From contig VTFK01000176.1 in the NCBI GenBank assembly GCA_009617715.1, positions 62,001 to 126,000 on the forward strand: a stretch of 64,000 bases of DNA, written 5' to 3'. The stretch's first letter is position 1. Every line of letters begins with the position of its first letter. This document shows, piece by piece, positions 1 through 13,800 of the stretch. This DNA is from Plectrocnemia conspersa. Lineage: Eukaryota > Arthropoda > Insecta > Trichoptera > Polycentropodidae. A program made the position numbers and the translations under genes. The notes below the pieces were generated by a model that ran no database searches, was not told the DNA's origin, and saw nothing but the letters and a program-made list of their open reading frames with translations.

Positions 1-1857
1 ATTGGCTATTTTTTAAAAAAATACACGAAAAAAATTGGGGGGGGGGGGGTGTAAGTTCAGCGCTCCGGCACATATTTTTTTATCACTACACAACTGGTAA
101 GAACGCTCTTTTCGATTGGAGAAGATTAATTAAGTCTAGTTTCAGTCTTTAAGTCTTCACGCTTGCGCAATGCTACTTCACCGATTCCCAGACTTTGGTG
201 GTTAATACTTACTTGTAAGTATTTATTATATCTGATTGACTTACTCAGTTGGTACAGATTTATCCCGTTGTAACGCATTGGACATACGCCTGTTAGGTTA
301 TATTTAATAAAAAATTATAAATGAATAAAAATAAACGAATTATTTTATGCGAATGAATAATAATAGCTATTTGTTGAGAGATACAATGCCACGGTTTCTA
401 AACTGGAACGTTTCGAGGAGTACAATACATTGTTTAGTGGTGACAAACAGTAATAGAAATTTAGACTACAGTGATAAATGTAAAAGTTTTTCAATATAGC
501 GCCTTTGTTCAATTGATACATAATGCAAGACAATTCAGAAAAATGTTAAAGCAGTAAAAGGATATATTAAAAAAAGTTTTTATAATTATCATAAGTTTAT
601 TTATTACCCAAGTTACAAAATAAATACATGAAATAACAATATAGTGACAGTGATTACAAATAAATTTTTTTTAAAAAAGCAAAAAATTAACGATAAAATT
701 TTACTAATAAAAATATATATATTTTAGACGCACACATTGATAAATTGCTGGTACACGTTCAATATGCTTTATTCGTGAACAGTGGCATTTTAGCACGCTA
801 AGGACTGCAGTGACAAAAAGTAATAAATAATCTTCAAATTATTTACAAGTCGAATCAATTGATCTAATTGTATAAATAGTAAATATATATATATATACAC
901 AATCACTAAACTTATAATTTAAAAAATCATTTGCCACATTTTCAATAATTAAATTAAATTCAAACTCATTAACATATCATATTTTATATATGACTATAAA
1001 ACGATTGAATAGATATAAATGAGCTGACAAAAAAATATATATATATATATATATATAAATAAAAAAAATGACACTGTTATTTGTATGTATGTAAATTAAA
1101 TAATAAAATGCACAATATGGGTGGAAATATTTTTAAGTTAAAATATAACCCTCTTTCCTTATTACATTTTCAAGTCATGTGACTAGAATGTTCGAAAAGG
1201 CAAAACTGAGGCATTATTGTACTTTACTCTAATAAAAGTCGTTTTAATAGTTACATCTAATAATGAAATCCATAATATTGTAAACGTGTAAATGCACACA
1301 TAAAAAAATTCATTGAGACACACAAATAGAATTGAACCGATCTTATTACAGAATTATCGTCGGAATGTACATTTACAATATCAAACTAAAAAAGTATCGC
1401 TTGTAATCTAAAAACGTAGAAACAAAGTATAAAAATTTAGTCAAGAACCTTTGAAGACTAGATATTACAATACCTAATAAAAAATAGCCAATTTTTATAA
1501 ATTAAAAAATCATATATACTAAGATTGATATCAGTCAAGAACGATCAACATTTTGTTCGCATCAACATTTTCAGCATCGCCATCTCGTTATCTACAGACT
1601 GATCGGAATACAATTTTCACACAGTGACGATAATCGAATAACTACTCAATATTCTTACGTGCTAGAATATATAATATATAATTTTCCAGTAGTACTTCTA
1701 TGTAATTCGATAATCTCCTTTTTAACGGAATCGGTAGTGCGAATAAACTATTTTTCAAGCTAGTCCAATACAAAGTAACGTAAATTTATTGCAATGTTTT
1801 AAAACGAATCTCGAGTGTAGAGTTCCACTAGATCGCGCAACTGTTTTGAGCGAAGAA
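1..1857. other. AT-rich 3' flank of CoREST, no gene seen
   Basis: No convincing coding frame. It holds a poly-G run at 41-50, a (TA)n microsatellite near 1,033-1,056, and the likely CoREST 3' UTR just below 1,858. A segment near 240-290 (GTTGTAACGCATTGG) recurs in inverted orientation near 7,612-7,650, so a dispersed repeat is present. The rest is unassigned. Confidence 0.6.
1785..1790 (-). terminator. Candidate CoREST polyadenylation signal
   Basis: AATAAA on the minus strand about 70 nt past the CoREST stop codon. Spacing fits a short 3' UTR. The hexamer is frequent by chance in DNA this AT-rich, so the assignment is tentative. Confidence 0.4.
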
Positions 1858-4800
1858 TCATTTTGCCGTTTTGGCGGTCGGTTTGGACGGAGTGGTCGGA
1901 GCGCCGCCTTGTTCGGCTATCGAGCCGAGAGCGCATCCTTCACTGTCGACTTCCATCTGTAATAAGATTAACAAGAAATTAGATTATTAATCATTCTATT
2001 ATAAAACTATTAATCCGATACTAAATAATGAACCATTTTATTTATTATAAAAAGCTACATGAGAATAATAATATTATATTTAGCCTTTATAATAATAAAC
2101 ATAAAAAATTAGTATAAAACGATACATAAAAATTTACTTTGGAGAGTCAGCAATTACCACAAAAACCTTTACTTCATAAGCTTTGTAACTCATCTAGAAA
2201 AAAATACTAATGGCCTCACATCAAATAATATGGTTTGAACTATCCTTTGTAATTATTGAAATTAGCTTTCACTAAAGGGGAGAATGGAGGTGGAAATGAA
2301 AATGGAATGGTGGCAACCAAGACGGTGCTAAATTATATTTTCCTCAAAAATTATTAATTTTCATTAGCATCATCCCTTCTTTGGTCAGATTCATTTGATC
2401 TTCAGATGACAGTTTGACAACACAATTAACTTTCTGAAAACAACACCTTTTTACTAGGTTCTGTTTATTAAAATGTTTTATTACATTCTAAAAAAACTTT
2501 TTGAATTTTCACCGAATTAAATCGCATATTACTGATGCAATTATCCAGTATTAGCAATGCAATCATTAATAAACTTACCAAATTTCACGCTTGTTTAAAA
2601 TATTAAATGGCTGTTTCAAACTTGTTTAGATGACAGATTGCAGCATGTTTAAACTCTAGCGCATCGGTCATAAAAGTCCAGTATGAAAAATTGGCTGTAG
2701 CGGCAATAAGTGGGCGAGCACTAAGCCTCCCTCACGGCAAAACAAGTACCATTTTATATTTAGAATGTTACTTTAATGAAAAAAAGCGCGATTGTGTTGC
2801 GCGAAATTCAACATTTTGAGTTTAGTGGTCTGCGAGGTCTGAATCGTCATTATCCTCAAAAGATTTTACATAACTCAATTATTACTTATAACAAATTATA
2901 TTTTGCTATCGTAAGTCCAAATTACAAATATATTTTGCATCCTCCGTTCTTAAAACATTACACAAAGGCATTCCAGATAAGCAATAAAAATAAAAATTCT
3001 CAAGATTTTACCAAATTATTTAAAAATTGCTATTAAAAGCAATAAATTAAACTATTCCTAAAAAAATCAAAAAGCTTAAAATTGCCATTATTAATTATTT
3101 GTTCGTTATCTAGGTATTGGCATTTGACGAATATTATTACATTACAAGTGATAAAAATTATTATGTAATTGTAGTTATACCGTCTTTTTCCGAAAATAAG
3201 ACATCCTCCAAAAATAAGCCCTAGCGTGATTTTCAGGAGTTTTTGGAATATATGCCCTCTCCCGAAAATAAGCCCTAGTTAAAATAAAATGAACGCCAAC
3301 ATGTGGCTATTGAAATTCAAGATGGAATTCAGAATTTGATTAGTTATGACTATGTTCCAAAAAAAAATGAAATGACTGTATTTGAATAAATTTGAAATAA
3401 ATGTAAAATTCCTATATAAAAATAAATATTAACCGAAAATATATAAATTTACTTATTGTACGTGAAAAGTAAGCCCTCCCCCGATAATAAGACCTAGCTC
3501 ATATTTCAGACCAAAAAAGAAAGTAAGACAGTGTCTTATTTTCGGAAAAAGACGGTATATACCTTATCATCTTTAATAACAATCGGCGAGTTACTCCTTC
3601 CAATAGCACCTCCGGCGGCTCCAGTTGAACTACCGCCGACTTCATTTGTATCATCGCCGTTGACGCCTAACAAAAAAGTTGAATAAAGTAAGACAAATAT
3701 TGATAATGCAATATTAAAAATATAGCTAAATTACCATTTTTAGCATCTGGATTGACTGCATTGTCGGCCGAAGGAGAACTCGGCAGAGCAACCGATGAAG
3801 ACGGACCGCCTCCCCTCTCCATTTCGTACTCACGTAAGACTGTATCAAGATTATATCGGCGTCTGTAGCTGGCCCAGAACGTCTTCATGTGCGCTTCAGT
3901 CTTAGTGCTGATCATTTCGGCTATCGCTTGGAAATCTTTACCTATGAAACAATGCATCGACAATTCATATATTGTTTTAACTTTCAAGTGCAATAAATGA
4001 TATATATCAATACAATAAGATATGTACACTCAGTGTACATCACAGAAAGGTAATGATTAACTATTGAACAGAAGATGGAAAAGTAAGGTACATATACATT
4101 TGACATTCCTCGAAAGTTTTGGTTGAATAAAAACTAACCATATTTACGAACTCCTTGCACAGCCAATAGAAGCTCGTCGGGGGTCCATCTGGAGTTTATC
4201 TTGGAAGGTACTTCTCCGGTTCTCAACTCGTCTATACTCTCGGAATTTTTCCTTTTGAGGGCACTGATTTGCTGCTTGTTCGTTTGTACCTAAAAATGAC
4301 AAAAGAACAGGTGATAAATAACAAAGAAAGGTTTCATTTGATGCGGCAAAGTATTTACAAAACTACTCATCAGTCTTTTACATAAGACGTAATCACAAAG
4401 CAGTGTTAATCTATAAATGTGCAAAAAAGAGATCTTATTTGTAAATTTAAATCGACTTTAGTAATTCAAAGCCAATTTCAGTAATTATCCATAAGATTAA
4501 AAAAATCCAACACATACTTCAATTTAACTTATCGGGTTAAAATTTTTTTTGGCACAATTATTTTGGCACTCATCTCCCCCAACTGTTATTAAATCTTCAA
4601 ATCTATCTGAAATAAATTAAACTTAAGAGATTGGAAGTTAACCAATATGTTAGGATAATAAATATGATACAGGTTAGTAGTTATTAGTATTATATAAACA
4701 TAATATGTATTGAGAGTGGTGATTCAACCCAGACATAGATTCCAGTAACCATCTACGCCAGATTTGTGTACAAAGATTTTAATTCACGGAACTTTTTGCA

Positions 4801-7800
4801 ACGATATCCGATTTCAAACATATAGCATATACATGCACTAAATCATACTCGTCACACAGTCAAGATACTAGCATACATTTTTAGCTATAAACACATATAT
4901 ACACACAAAAAAAAAACAGAATCTAAGGGCAAGAGAGCCGGTTAAAAAAAATGCAGACAGTAAGTAGAAGTATCAAAGAATAATCCTTGAGATGACAACC
5001 CCGCCGTCGACGATTTCAGTGTACTGCGTGTGGACTGACGATAAGGTAAGCAAAACAACAGAACCGGCCCCATAGCCCTTAGTAGTGAAAGGGCTTACTT
5101 GTCTTTTTAGCGAAACAATCTCCCTATCCATGGCCTTTAGCATGAAATCGCCCTGATTGAGAGGCTGACGACTGGTCGAGAGGCCTAGCATAGCGCCGTT
5201 GTTGTTGACGTTATTTCCATCGGTCGGCGGCGGTACGCCGGGTTGCGACGGCGACAACGATTCGGTAGCCATCGCTACCAGGTCGTCGTGGTTGATATAA
5301 ATGCCGCGCGGCAATTTGTGCTTAAAGCGAGCCTGTTTGGGTCCACCGCGTCGCGACACCGGCCCGCACACCGGCCGGAGACTGCCAGTACGCCTGTTTT
5401 CATATATTACAGAATAGATATAATATGTCACTATTAACATAACGAGTGTGTGAGAAAAATAAATATATATAAAAAATAAACTACAATTTCTACAAAAGAA
5501 ATCTAGGCTATTATATATATTATACGGAATTTAAAGTATATATCATATATAAAATTATAAATGTGAAATTGGCAGTTTGTTTTTACACACCTGGCGTGTG
5601 CGTGGCAGGCGGTACACAATTTATGTGCATTGTGGGACAGCATTTTGTTGCAAAGAATGCCACACGCAGTACACCAACCCTCTCCGCTGCCTTCGCCCAC
5701 CTATGATAGTAAAATTGTTACCTCGACTTTATAGTTAAAAAAAAATATATAAAAAAAAATAAAACTTAGATCAGTTTATAAAAATAATCCGTGCGAAAAT
5801 TCAAGGCAAGACATAATTTTTTCAAAAATCACTTTACATTCATATATATGGTTCGTCTCAAATATACGATTCATCTCCTTTTACAATCAGATAAAAATTA
5901 AATAATATAAGGAATCTGACAACGTCATTCTGCTGCTTCTCAGATTACCCATAATATAGTCGAAAAGGTGTTTGTTGAAATCATAAGAAATTTATCAAAT
6001 TCATCGAAAAAAATAAATAAATCATTCACTAATAAATTATTATTTTAATTTATGAGGATTATATTTTTTACTCATTGAATTGAAGGCATGTTTTGTATTT
6101 GATTTTAAATAATCAAACTATTTTTTTAATTTATAATACTAATAAAAATATATTTCTCTTAATATATATTTCAATTAAATTGCATAATAATATTTAAATA
6201 ACGTCAATGCTCTAATTATATTTTTAAAGTGATTCAATAATTAAAAATATGAAAATTATATTTATAAAATAAATGAAAATTTCATTCTAAGAACTATTTT
6301 CAATGTTTTATTATTTATTTTTTAAGCGATTCAATAATTCAAAACATATTTGATTGAAGTTTTGAAAAATCATGTAAATTCTTATTTATATGAATTCAAA
6401 TATTAAATACGAAAACGGTGTAATAAAAATAATATTAATTAATATTATTATTATTATAATTCTCTTGCATATATTTATCTGAATATTACCAGTAATATTT
6501 AAAAAAAAAATTTAACTTTCTAATTGATTATTTTTAGATATGTCAAATAAAATAAATAACACATTACAGGCCGCTGACGCATTTTTGCGTTATTTTAAAA
6601 ATTATTGTCAGGAACCTTTTTATTTCAATTGAAGACATGTTTTTTATTAGATTTTTAAAAAAATCAAACTATTTTTATATTTATAATACTAATAAAATTA
6701 TATTATTTTTATTTATTTTTTTCAATTAAATTGCATAGTATTTACATAATTTCAATGCTGTAATTATATTTTTAAAGCTATTCAATAATTTAAAAAAATA
6801 ATTCATTATTTTTCCATCAACTATTAAAATATGAATATTATATTCATAAAATAAAAATATAAATTGTAATAATATTTATACTAAGAACTATTTTCAAAGT
6901 TTTATTAATTATTTTTTAAGCGATTCAATAATTCAAAATATATTTGATTGAACATTGTAGTAATAATAATAATTATTATTAGAATTTTCTTGCATATATT
7001 TATTTGAAAATTGCCAGAAAAAGCCTGCAATTGAAGTAAATATATAAAAAAAAATTAAAAAATTGTAGGCTCTATTTTAATTGAATATATTTAGATATAA
7101 TATATTTCAGATTCTTATTGATAAAATAATTAACATGTGACAGGCCGCTGACGCACTTTTACGTCATTTATAACATCACCAATGAGTTATATATAGCATC
7201 GTTTAATGTCAAAAAACTTGATATTGAAAATAAATCGTAATATTATTTTTAATAATATATATATTAACCTTTTTAGTTAGAGAGGGCTGAAAAAATGTCG
7301 AGAAATTTCTCAAAATAAATTAATACATATGTACTGGAATTTTTCGTCTTGTTAAAACAACAGAAATACGATTTTTTTACTTGTATTTATCTTTTTTCTG
7401 AAAATAAATATTTTGTTCTTATTCTATTGCTTCAAATATCATATTACACCTAATTTGGAGTACTAATACTAAAACTAAATTTATAAATATATAATATTAT
7501 TTTAAAAAAGGCAAATCTATAATATTTTACATAAAAGGGTTAACACTGATTCCTAGTCGTTAAATTTTTATGTAATAATTGAATTATTTTTTATTCATCT
7601 GTTGCAATATTCAACACGGGCGTTAGCCCAATGCGTTACAACTGAGTAAAAATCAATACTCGCACGTATGTATTCTGACACACAAGTCTAGAAATGAATG
7701 ACATCTATTATATTAAATATAAACTATTATGACACTTTAAAAAACTGGATATTTTTATAAATACAAATTTGAATCTGCTGCAAAAATTAAATCTGGCACA

Positions 7801-10800
7801 GAAGTTGCGCCATGGTGTGCACCGGTGCCCAGCAGCATGCTTACGCAATAAAATTCCATATGCCCCAACGGTTATTTGAGTTTTAATAAAAACTATTTTT
7901 TATTAATTGTAGTTATTGTAGACATTGCGTTTTTAACGGCTTACTGAATAAATTTCCATAATATTCAGTAAGCCTTTGATAAAAAAAACAACACATAAAA
8001 TTGTAATGTTACCGTTGATCAATCAGACAGTATGTATTAAAATTGAAAGCAATTTTTTTGTAATAATAATAATTAAACTTAGTTGCAGCATTTTAAAATG
8101 TATTAATACTTTCGGAAAAAGCCTACAATTAAATGAGTAGATATTTGAAAGAAAAAGAAACAATAAATACAAATTTCAACAAACCAAACCCTGTTCGAAG
8201 AAGTTTAATAATAAATTAAGTAATAAAATTCTGATTTATTCAGAAGATCTATGTAATAGAATAACAAAATAGCAAGTTGTCTCAAGAAGTGATTTAAAAA
8301 TCGCACTACTCCTTTCGTAAACGTCACTACAAATCATAAAAAAATGTATTTTGATACTTCTACTATATAACAAACAGAAATTCTTCACGCATCATAATCC
8401 GATCATACATCGCACCTTCGTAACTTCAATAAAAAAACGAAACAAATCTGCTACCGTTAATAAATAAACTCACATACACGCAACGTAATTTTCCACATTT
8501 CGAAGTCAATTTAAAAATGAATTTAATAGAAAAAAATAATAATAAAAAACACATATAGAACATCTATAAGATGGATATATACGCAAACATGACAGCGGTA
8601 CGAGTCTAGACCCACCTGAGCCCCGGTGGGTTGAGAGGCTTCGGTCGCCCCGAGCCGGGAACTCTGCAAACTAGGAGTGGGCGAGCCTGACCCGCGTCTA
8701 ATGCCACGATGTACCGTCCACTTCTGCTACCCGTAACCAAATCAATCACAAAATTTTTATACATATAACACATATGTATCCCAAACTCTCGGGGGACAAA
8801 AACGGAAGGAGAAGAAGAAGTAAGTGAACCGCGAAGAAGCAAAATAAAACGGGAGGCGACTCCGATGCATGATCGACGACATTGCTATCCGAGAATCGGG
8901 AGATTGTCATAAGAGGAGAAAGCGGTGCATTCCAAAGATAACCGAAAATAAATTCTTATATAAATGTGCAAAGTAGAACCTCGACACTCACATTCTAAAA
9001 ATCGAAAGTAAAGCTCAAGCATACATCGCATATTTAAAAATTATTCTTTTCTAATTTCATAACTATATAAGCGAATATTAAATTATAGTTAAAGCAATCT
9101 GAAATGAAAATTTTGCTGAATAAAAAATCAATCGTTTCTAAACCACTTGAATAAGAACTACGTAAACATCAAGTATCTAGAAAATTAAATTTAAATATTG
9201 ACTAAAAGTTGATTCAATACTGACCAAATAAATACAAGACATAATTATTCAATTGACTCCTCAAATTGCTTTAAAGTATATAAATAATATTCCAGCTTTC
9301 ACTTAACAATTACAAGCGCTCGTAAGTAATCGAAGATCAGGACCATTTGTGCTTAATTCTTATTGAGAAATTTTGATTTACCATCTTACTTAAAGAATAA
9401 ACATTAAACTATGCTATTAATTATATCCGTATCTCTCGTCACGAACTTGCCTTTCCCTTTCTAATATTCCGTTAACTTGAATTCACCTTTGAAATATTTT
9501 TTGACGATTGATTGCTTACCCAATTGATCGTTTGGAATGGACGTGTAAAGGGATATTTTTTTAAAGGTTTTTCTGTGTATATTGAAGACACAAATCATTG
9601 AAAAAATAATTTATTTTATAGCTTCTTCGAGTCTTATTATCTATGATACAACAGCAATTTTCTGTGTATATCGACAAATCATTGAAAAAAATATTTTTTA
9701 TTTTACGGCTTCGAAACTTATATGTGATGCAACGGCAGTTTTTTTTTTCTGAAAATATTATTTTATAATTTCTTATTATCTTCGACGCTACATAAACGGT
9801 CGTATAATATAAATAATTATTTTTACGTGAATTTAATTAATCGTTACATTAATTTCCATACAAAAAGATAAGATGGTTATTCAAATTTAACGTATACACA
9901 CGATAGCGCCGGAATTTGGTGACAGGGAAGCGGTTAATGTTATATGTAAATGTGGACTGTTTTAAGGGATAAGGACCAAAAAAATATGCAATGCTAAAAA
10001 ATATCGAAAGAGAATTTATTACAGTCAAGTTCTAACATAGTTTTTAAACGAACATAACGCTGCTGTATAATATATACAACAGATCCTATCTCTTCGGATA
10101 ATATTCAACACTCCTACATCCTTCGCACTTCTACATACACAATAAACGTATACCACTGTTGATTAAATTCATTTCAAAAACACAGTTACAGAAACCCTGA
10201 GAATGACAAGGCTCTACCGTAGAACGTAATGTATATAAAATTAAAGGATCGAACGTATTCTTTTTTCTTTATTAATTAACATTTTTTTTTAATTGTCATT
10301 AATAAAATACAGTAAACCTATGAAATATATTAGGACTTATTTATAATTAATAACTACAGCCATCTTTTAAAAGATATCACATAAAATATTGAAAAAAAAA
10401 TGCTAGAAATATACCGCACCATGTAACAAGTTGTTGTTTCTTCAAAAATATTATTTTTCAGCATCTATAGATTTGTCAGTCCGTTGTGCACATTTAGTAC
10501 TACATCGCTTAACCGATAATAAAATAATAGCAAATATAAAAAAATATTTTCTGAGAATTTTTCACACAATATTATAAAAATTATACAAATGACTTATTTT
10601 GATAAATATGAATACATATATATATATATACATAAAAAGAGCATCGATGACAATATTGAATGTATATACACAAAGTGAGTAACTCGTGATTTATCATATT
10701 ATTCTAATCGACGAAAAAGATTTCTTTATATTAACAATAACTATCAATTTTGATATTAGTGTATCAAAATTATACTCTGGAATGCCGAATCAGTATGAAG

Positions 10801-13800
10801 TCATCTCTTTCGTCAATATTGAGATGATAAATTTTATCAGTGTTGCGAGTCGAGAGATATACACGTTCAATAGTGGCATCATATACATACGATGTAAATA
10901 ATTTTCAGAAAATATTTAATTATTACTACGAAGTCGAATCGGACCCACCGACAAAAAATTTGTTACATAGCGTAATACTCATATGATCAATAATGTCAGA
11001 ACGAATTCGAAGATTTTAGATATAAAAATGTACATTTAGAGTTAATAAAAAGAGAACCGTCGTTCTTATGATAAATGTGAATCGTCGGCGATCTATGTTA
11101 CATAATCAGCTCAGCGAGCCCGTCATTTTTGACGAGAGCATTCGTCGGCGCTCTTCGAAGAGTCTTATTTTAAAAGTCAACGCGCGAAACCACACAGTGC
11201 GCCGCCGTCCCCGAATCGCGCTATTGCATTTTGTGTTTATCACTTTTTCGTTTATAGATCTCCTGGTACCACATCTGCAACGGAAAAGAAGAAAATCAAA
11301 CTAAAGTCACATATTTAATTTGAAATTTCTTCTTCGGACATGTAATAGAGACGGCGCAATGAGTGGTTCGGTTCGAGATAACTACGTCTAAGTGCGCTAC
11401 GTCTAACGGAGGCTCCGCTTATCGTGTGACCAACCTTTTCGTCGGCGTCGGACTCTCGGTCGTCGGACGCCCTGTCGGAGGTACGGTCGGGTGAGCCGTC
11501 TCGCTTTGGCGCCGTCGCCGTGCGGTCCATCTGCGAGCTGCGAGCTCTCGACTTTTTCCAAGAGTAATAGTATTTGACGAGCGACGCGATCGATTTGTCA
11601 GGAAGCTGTAAAACGCGGCCCTCGATAACGACACATACAAAACACATAAATCAAAAAGTAAAGGCAAATATTTCCAAATATCCAAAATAATAATAAATCT
11701 TGTTTTATACACAGCAGTAAAAAGATTTTTTTATACGGAAAGTTTAAGCTTCCCATTCCTAAGCGGTACCTTTTTATAGCTGATATTTATTATAATATAT
11801 AGTGAATTGAACACTAAAGAAAATTAAAAATAATATTATTTCATTAATGCTAAAGCATCTATCGAATAATTTGAGGAAAATTAACGAAGATAATAAAAAT
11901 TTTCCCACCTTACACCTTTTTAGAAAACAATCGTTATCATGTTTTTCTCTAGTATAGGTCAATGCAGGGTCATGGCTAATGTTTGTATGAGAACATAAAA
12001 TTTGCAATTAAATCGTTAAAATTCTCCAGTTAGTATTGATCAAGAAAAAAATGAGAAATACGATACAGCGGTGTGGATGAGAATATAAAAATCAATCAAA
12101 AAGGGAATCTAATATAATTCTGATTATAACAGAGAGTGCTCACTATTTTTTTCTTAAGCAGGAAAGAAAGAATAATACAATCTGCGATCTAGTCAATTTT
12201 TAGCAGAATTAACGCACTAAAAGAAATATATTACCACTATTGAAAAAACAACTATTATTCAAGAATTTTATTTGAATTACTAATAATGTAATGGGAGCAA
12301 ATTAAATAGTCAGAATTTAAATCAAATCTCGTTCAGAATTTTATTAACCCCTTCCCAGTCATGCATGAGTTAACTGGGAAATATGTAGTTTGTGAATTCC
12401 CATCTGAAAATTCTGCTCAGAAAATATTTTTATGTTAAAAATGAAATTTGTACGAATATTTTGAATGTTTTACATACTTCTGCATAGGAAATGGTGGGTC
12501 TGTGCCAGACGTTTTAGAATAATTTTTAAAAAAGTGCTGTGACCGGGTCAAATATCAGAATAAATATCAAATGGTGAGAGTAAAAATAGCAGACGGTCAA
12601 ATTAAAATATAATAATTTTAGAAATATTGTATTAAATATCTCACTTGCACCTAAACTGTAGAACAGGTTAGGTGCTCGGGAGCGTTGGTCAGAACAGTGA
12701 ACACCCCATGAATAACTCTCAACGAATCTATTTGTATTTTTAAGATCATATAAAAAAAAATACATCAACATTTGGATTGTTCAACCTCAGAATTATTAAG
12801 TGCGCAATTATAATAAAATAAAATTTCAACGTAAAAATTGAAACATTTGAATCAATATTAATTTAATATTAAATATGGAGTTTGGATTATTTTTAAAAGA
12901 ATTTTGACTACATAAGTTGATAAAAACGGACAAATAAATGCAAAATTTCAGATGTGATAAAAATAATTTTTTTTAAGAATAATCAAAGGATTTATTTCAT
13001 TATAATTGCACATTGAAGTCTGAAAAATGTGATCACCTCATTATGGTTGACCCCAAAAAACATGTTATGATAGTATTATTTGATAAAAATATAGTAAACT
13101 GAAAGAGGTCAATTTGCCATTACTTTTTTTGCGATGAAAAATATCTCACCATTTGTCTGATTCGATGAAAGCTCTTTCCGTGGAAGGAGAAAGCCTGCTC
13201 GAAGAGGACTTTGTCTTCGGACGTCCACTCGTCGGGGAACGGCGTGAAGTTGGCCAAGTCCAAGACGGCCCTGTCCAAGTCGTGCTTGTGCCAGAAGAGC
13301 ATCCCGAGCGCCTGCTCTCCGTTGTAGCCGTACTTTTCCTTGGCCACGGCGATGTACTCGTCGACTGTAACGAGCGAGCGAGAGGGGAATGAGCGAGAGG
13401 AGACAGAGACAGAGACAGAGCCAGAGACGGAGACAGAGACGAAGATACTGACGCTTGGTGTCGGCTATGTCGAGCGTGGGCGACCAGACCAACAGGGCTC
13501 GGTCGTTGATGAGGTCCGGCTGGCGCTCGTCGACGGGCTCGAGGTCGGGGCAGACCGCCTGGTAGTCGCGCCCCACGCGGATCTTCTCCACTGGAAACGG
13601 TACTGCTAATTCAACATCGATGATGATTGTGGTTGTGGTTGTGGTGTGATGATTGCGTTTCGGGGACAGAGAGAGAAGCAAAATGAGAGTGAGGCGTCTG
13701 CGCGATGAGGCGGGGAGCGGGGGAGCGGGGATGGGGCGGAAGGGCGGAGCGCCTACCGTCATCGTCCGAGCTGGAGTCGGGGGAGGCGTGCCCGTTGGGG

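Larger units (their letters stand above)
5701..11434. other. Long CoREST intron, mostly AT-rich repeats
   Basis: Intron between the LPDKSIAS exon and the Cys-pair exon. It contains the roughly 560-bp duplication at 6,050-7,180, a GC-rich island with a possible cassette exon at 8,600-8,740, and a GC-richer stretch at 11,060-11,430 with a strong minus-strand splice acceptor ending at 11,275. Otherwise 7,200-8,580 and 8,900-11,050 show only AT-rich sequence and no gene. Confidence 0.7.

Noticed and set aside
2776..3036. 86-residue plus ORF
   Set aside because: Lys/Asn/Ile/Tyr-rich, no domain, inside a CoREST intron; expected by chance in AT-rich DNA.
8606..8842. 78-residue minus ORF as an independent gene
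   Set aside because: A different frame of the same GC-rich island has clean splice sites compatible with CoREST, so a separate gene is less likely.
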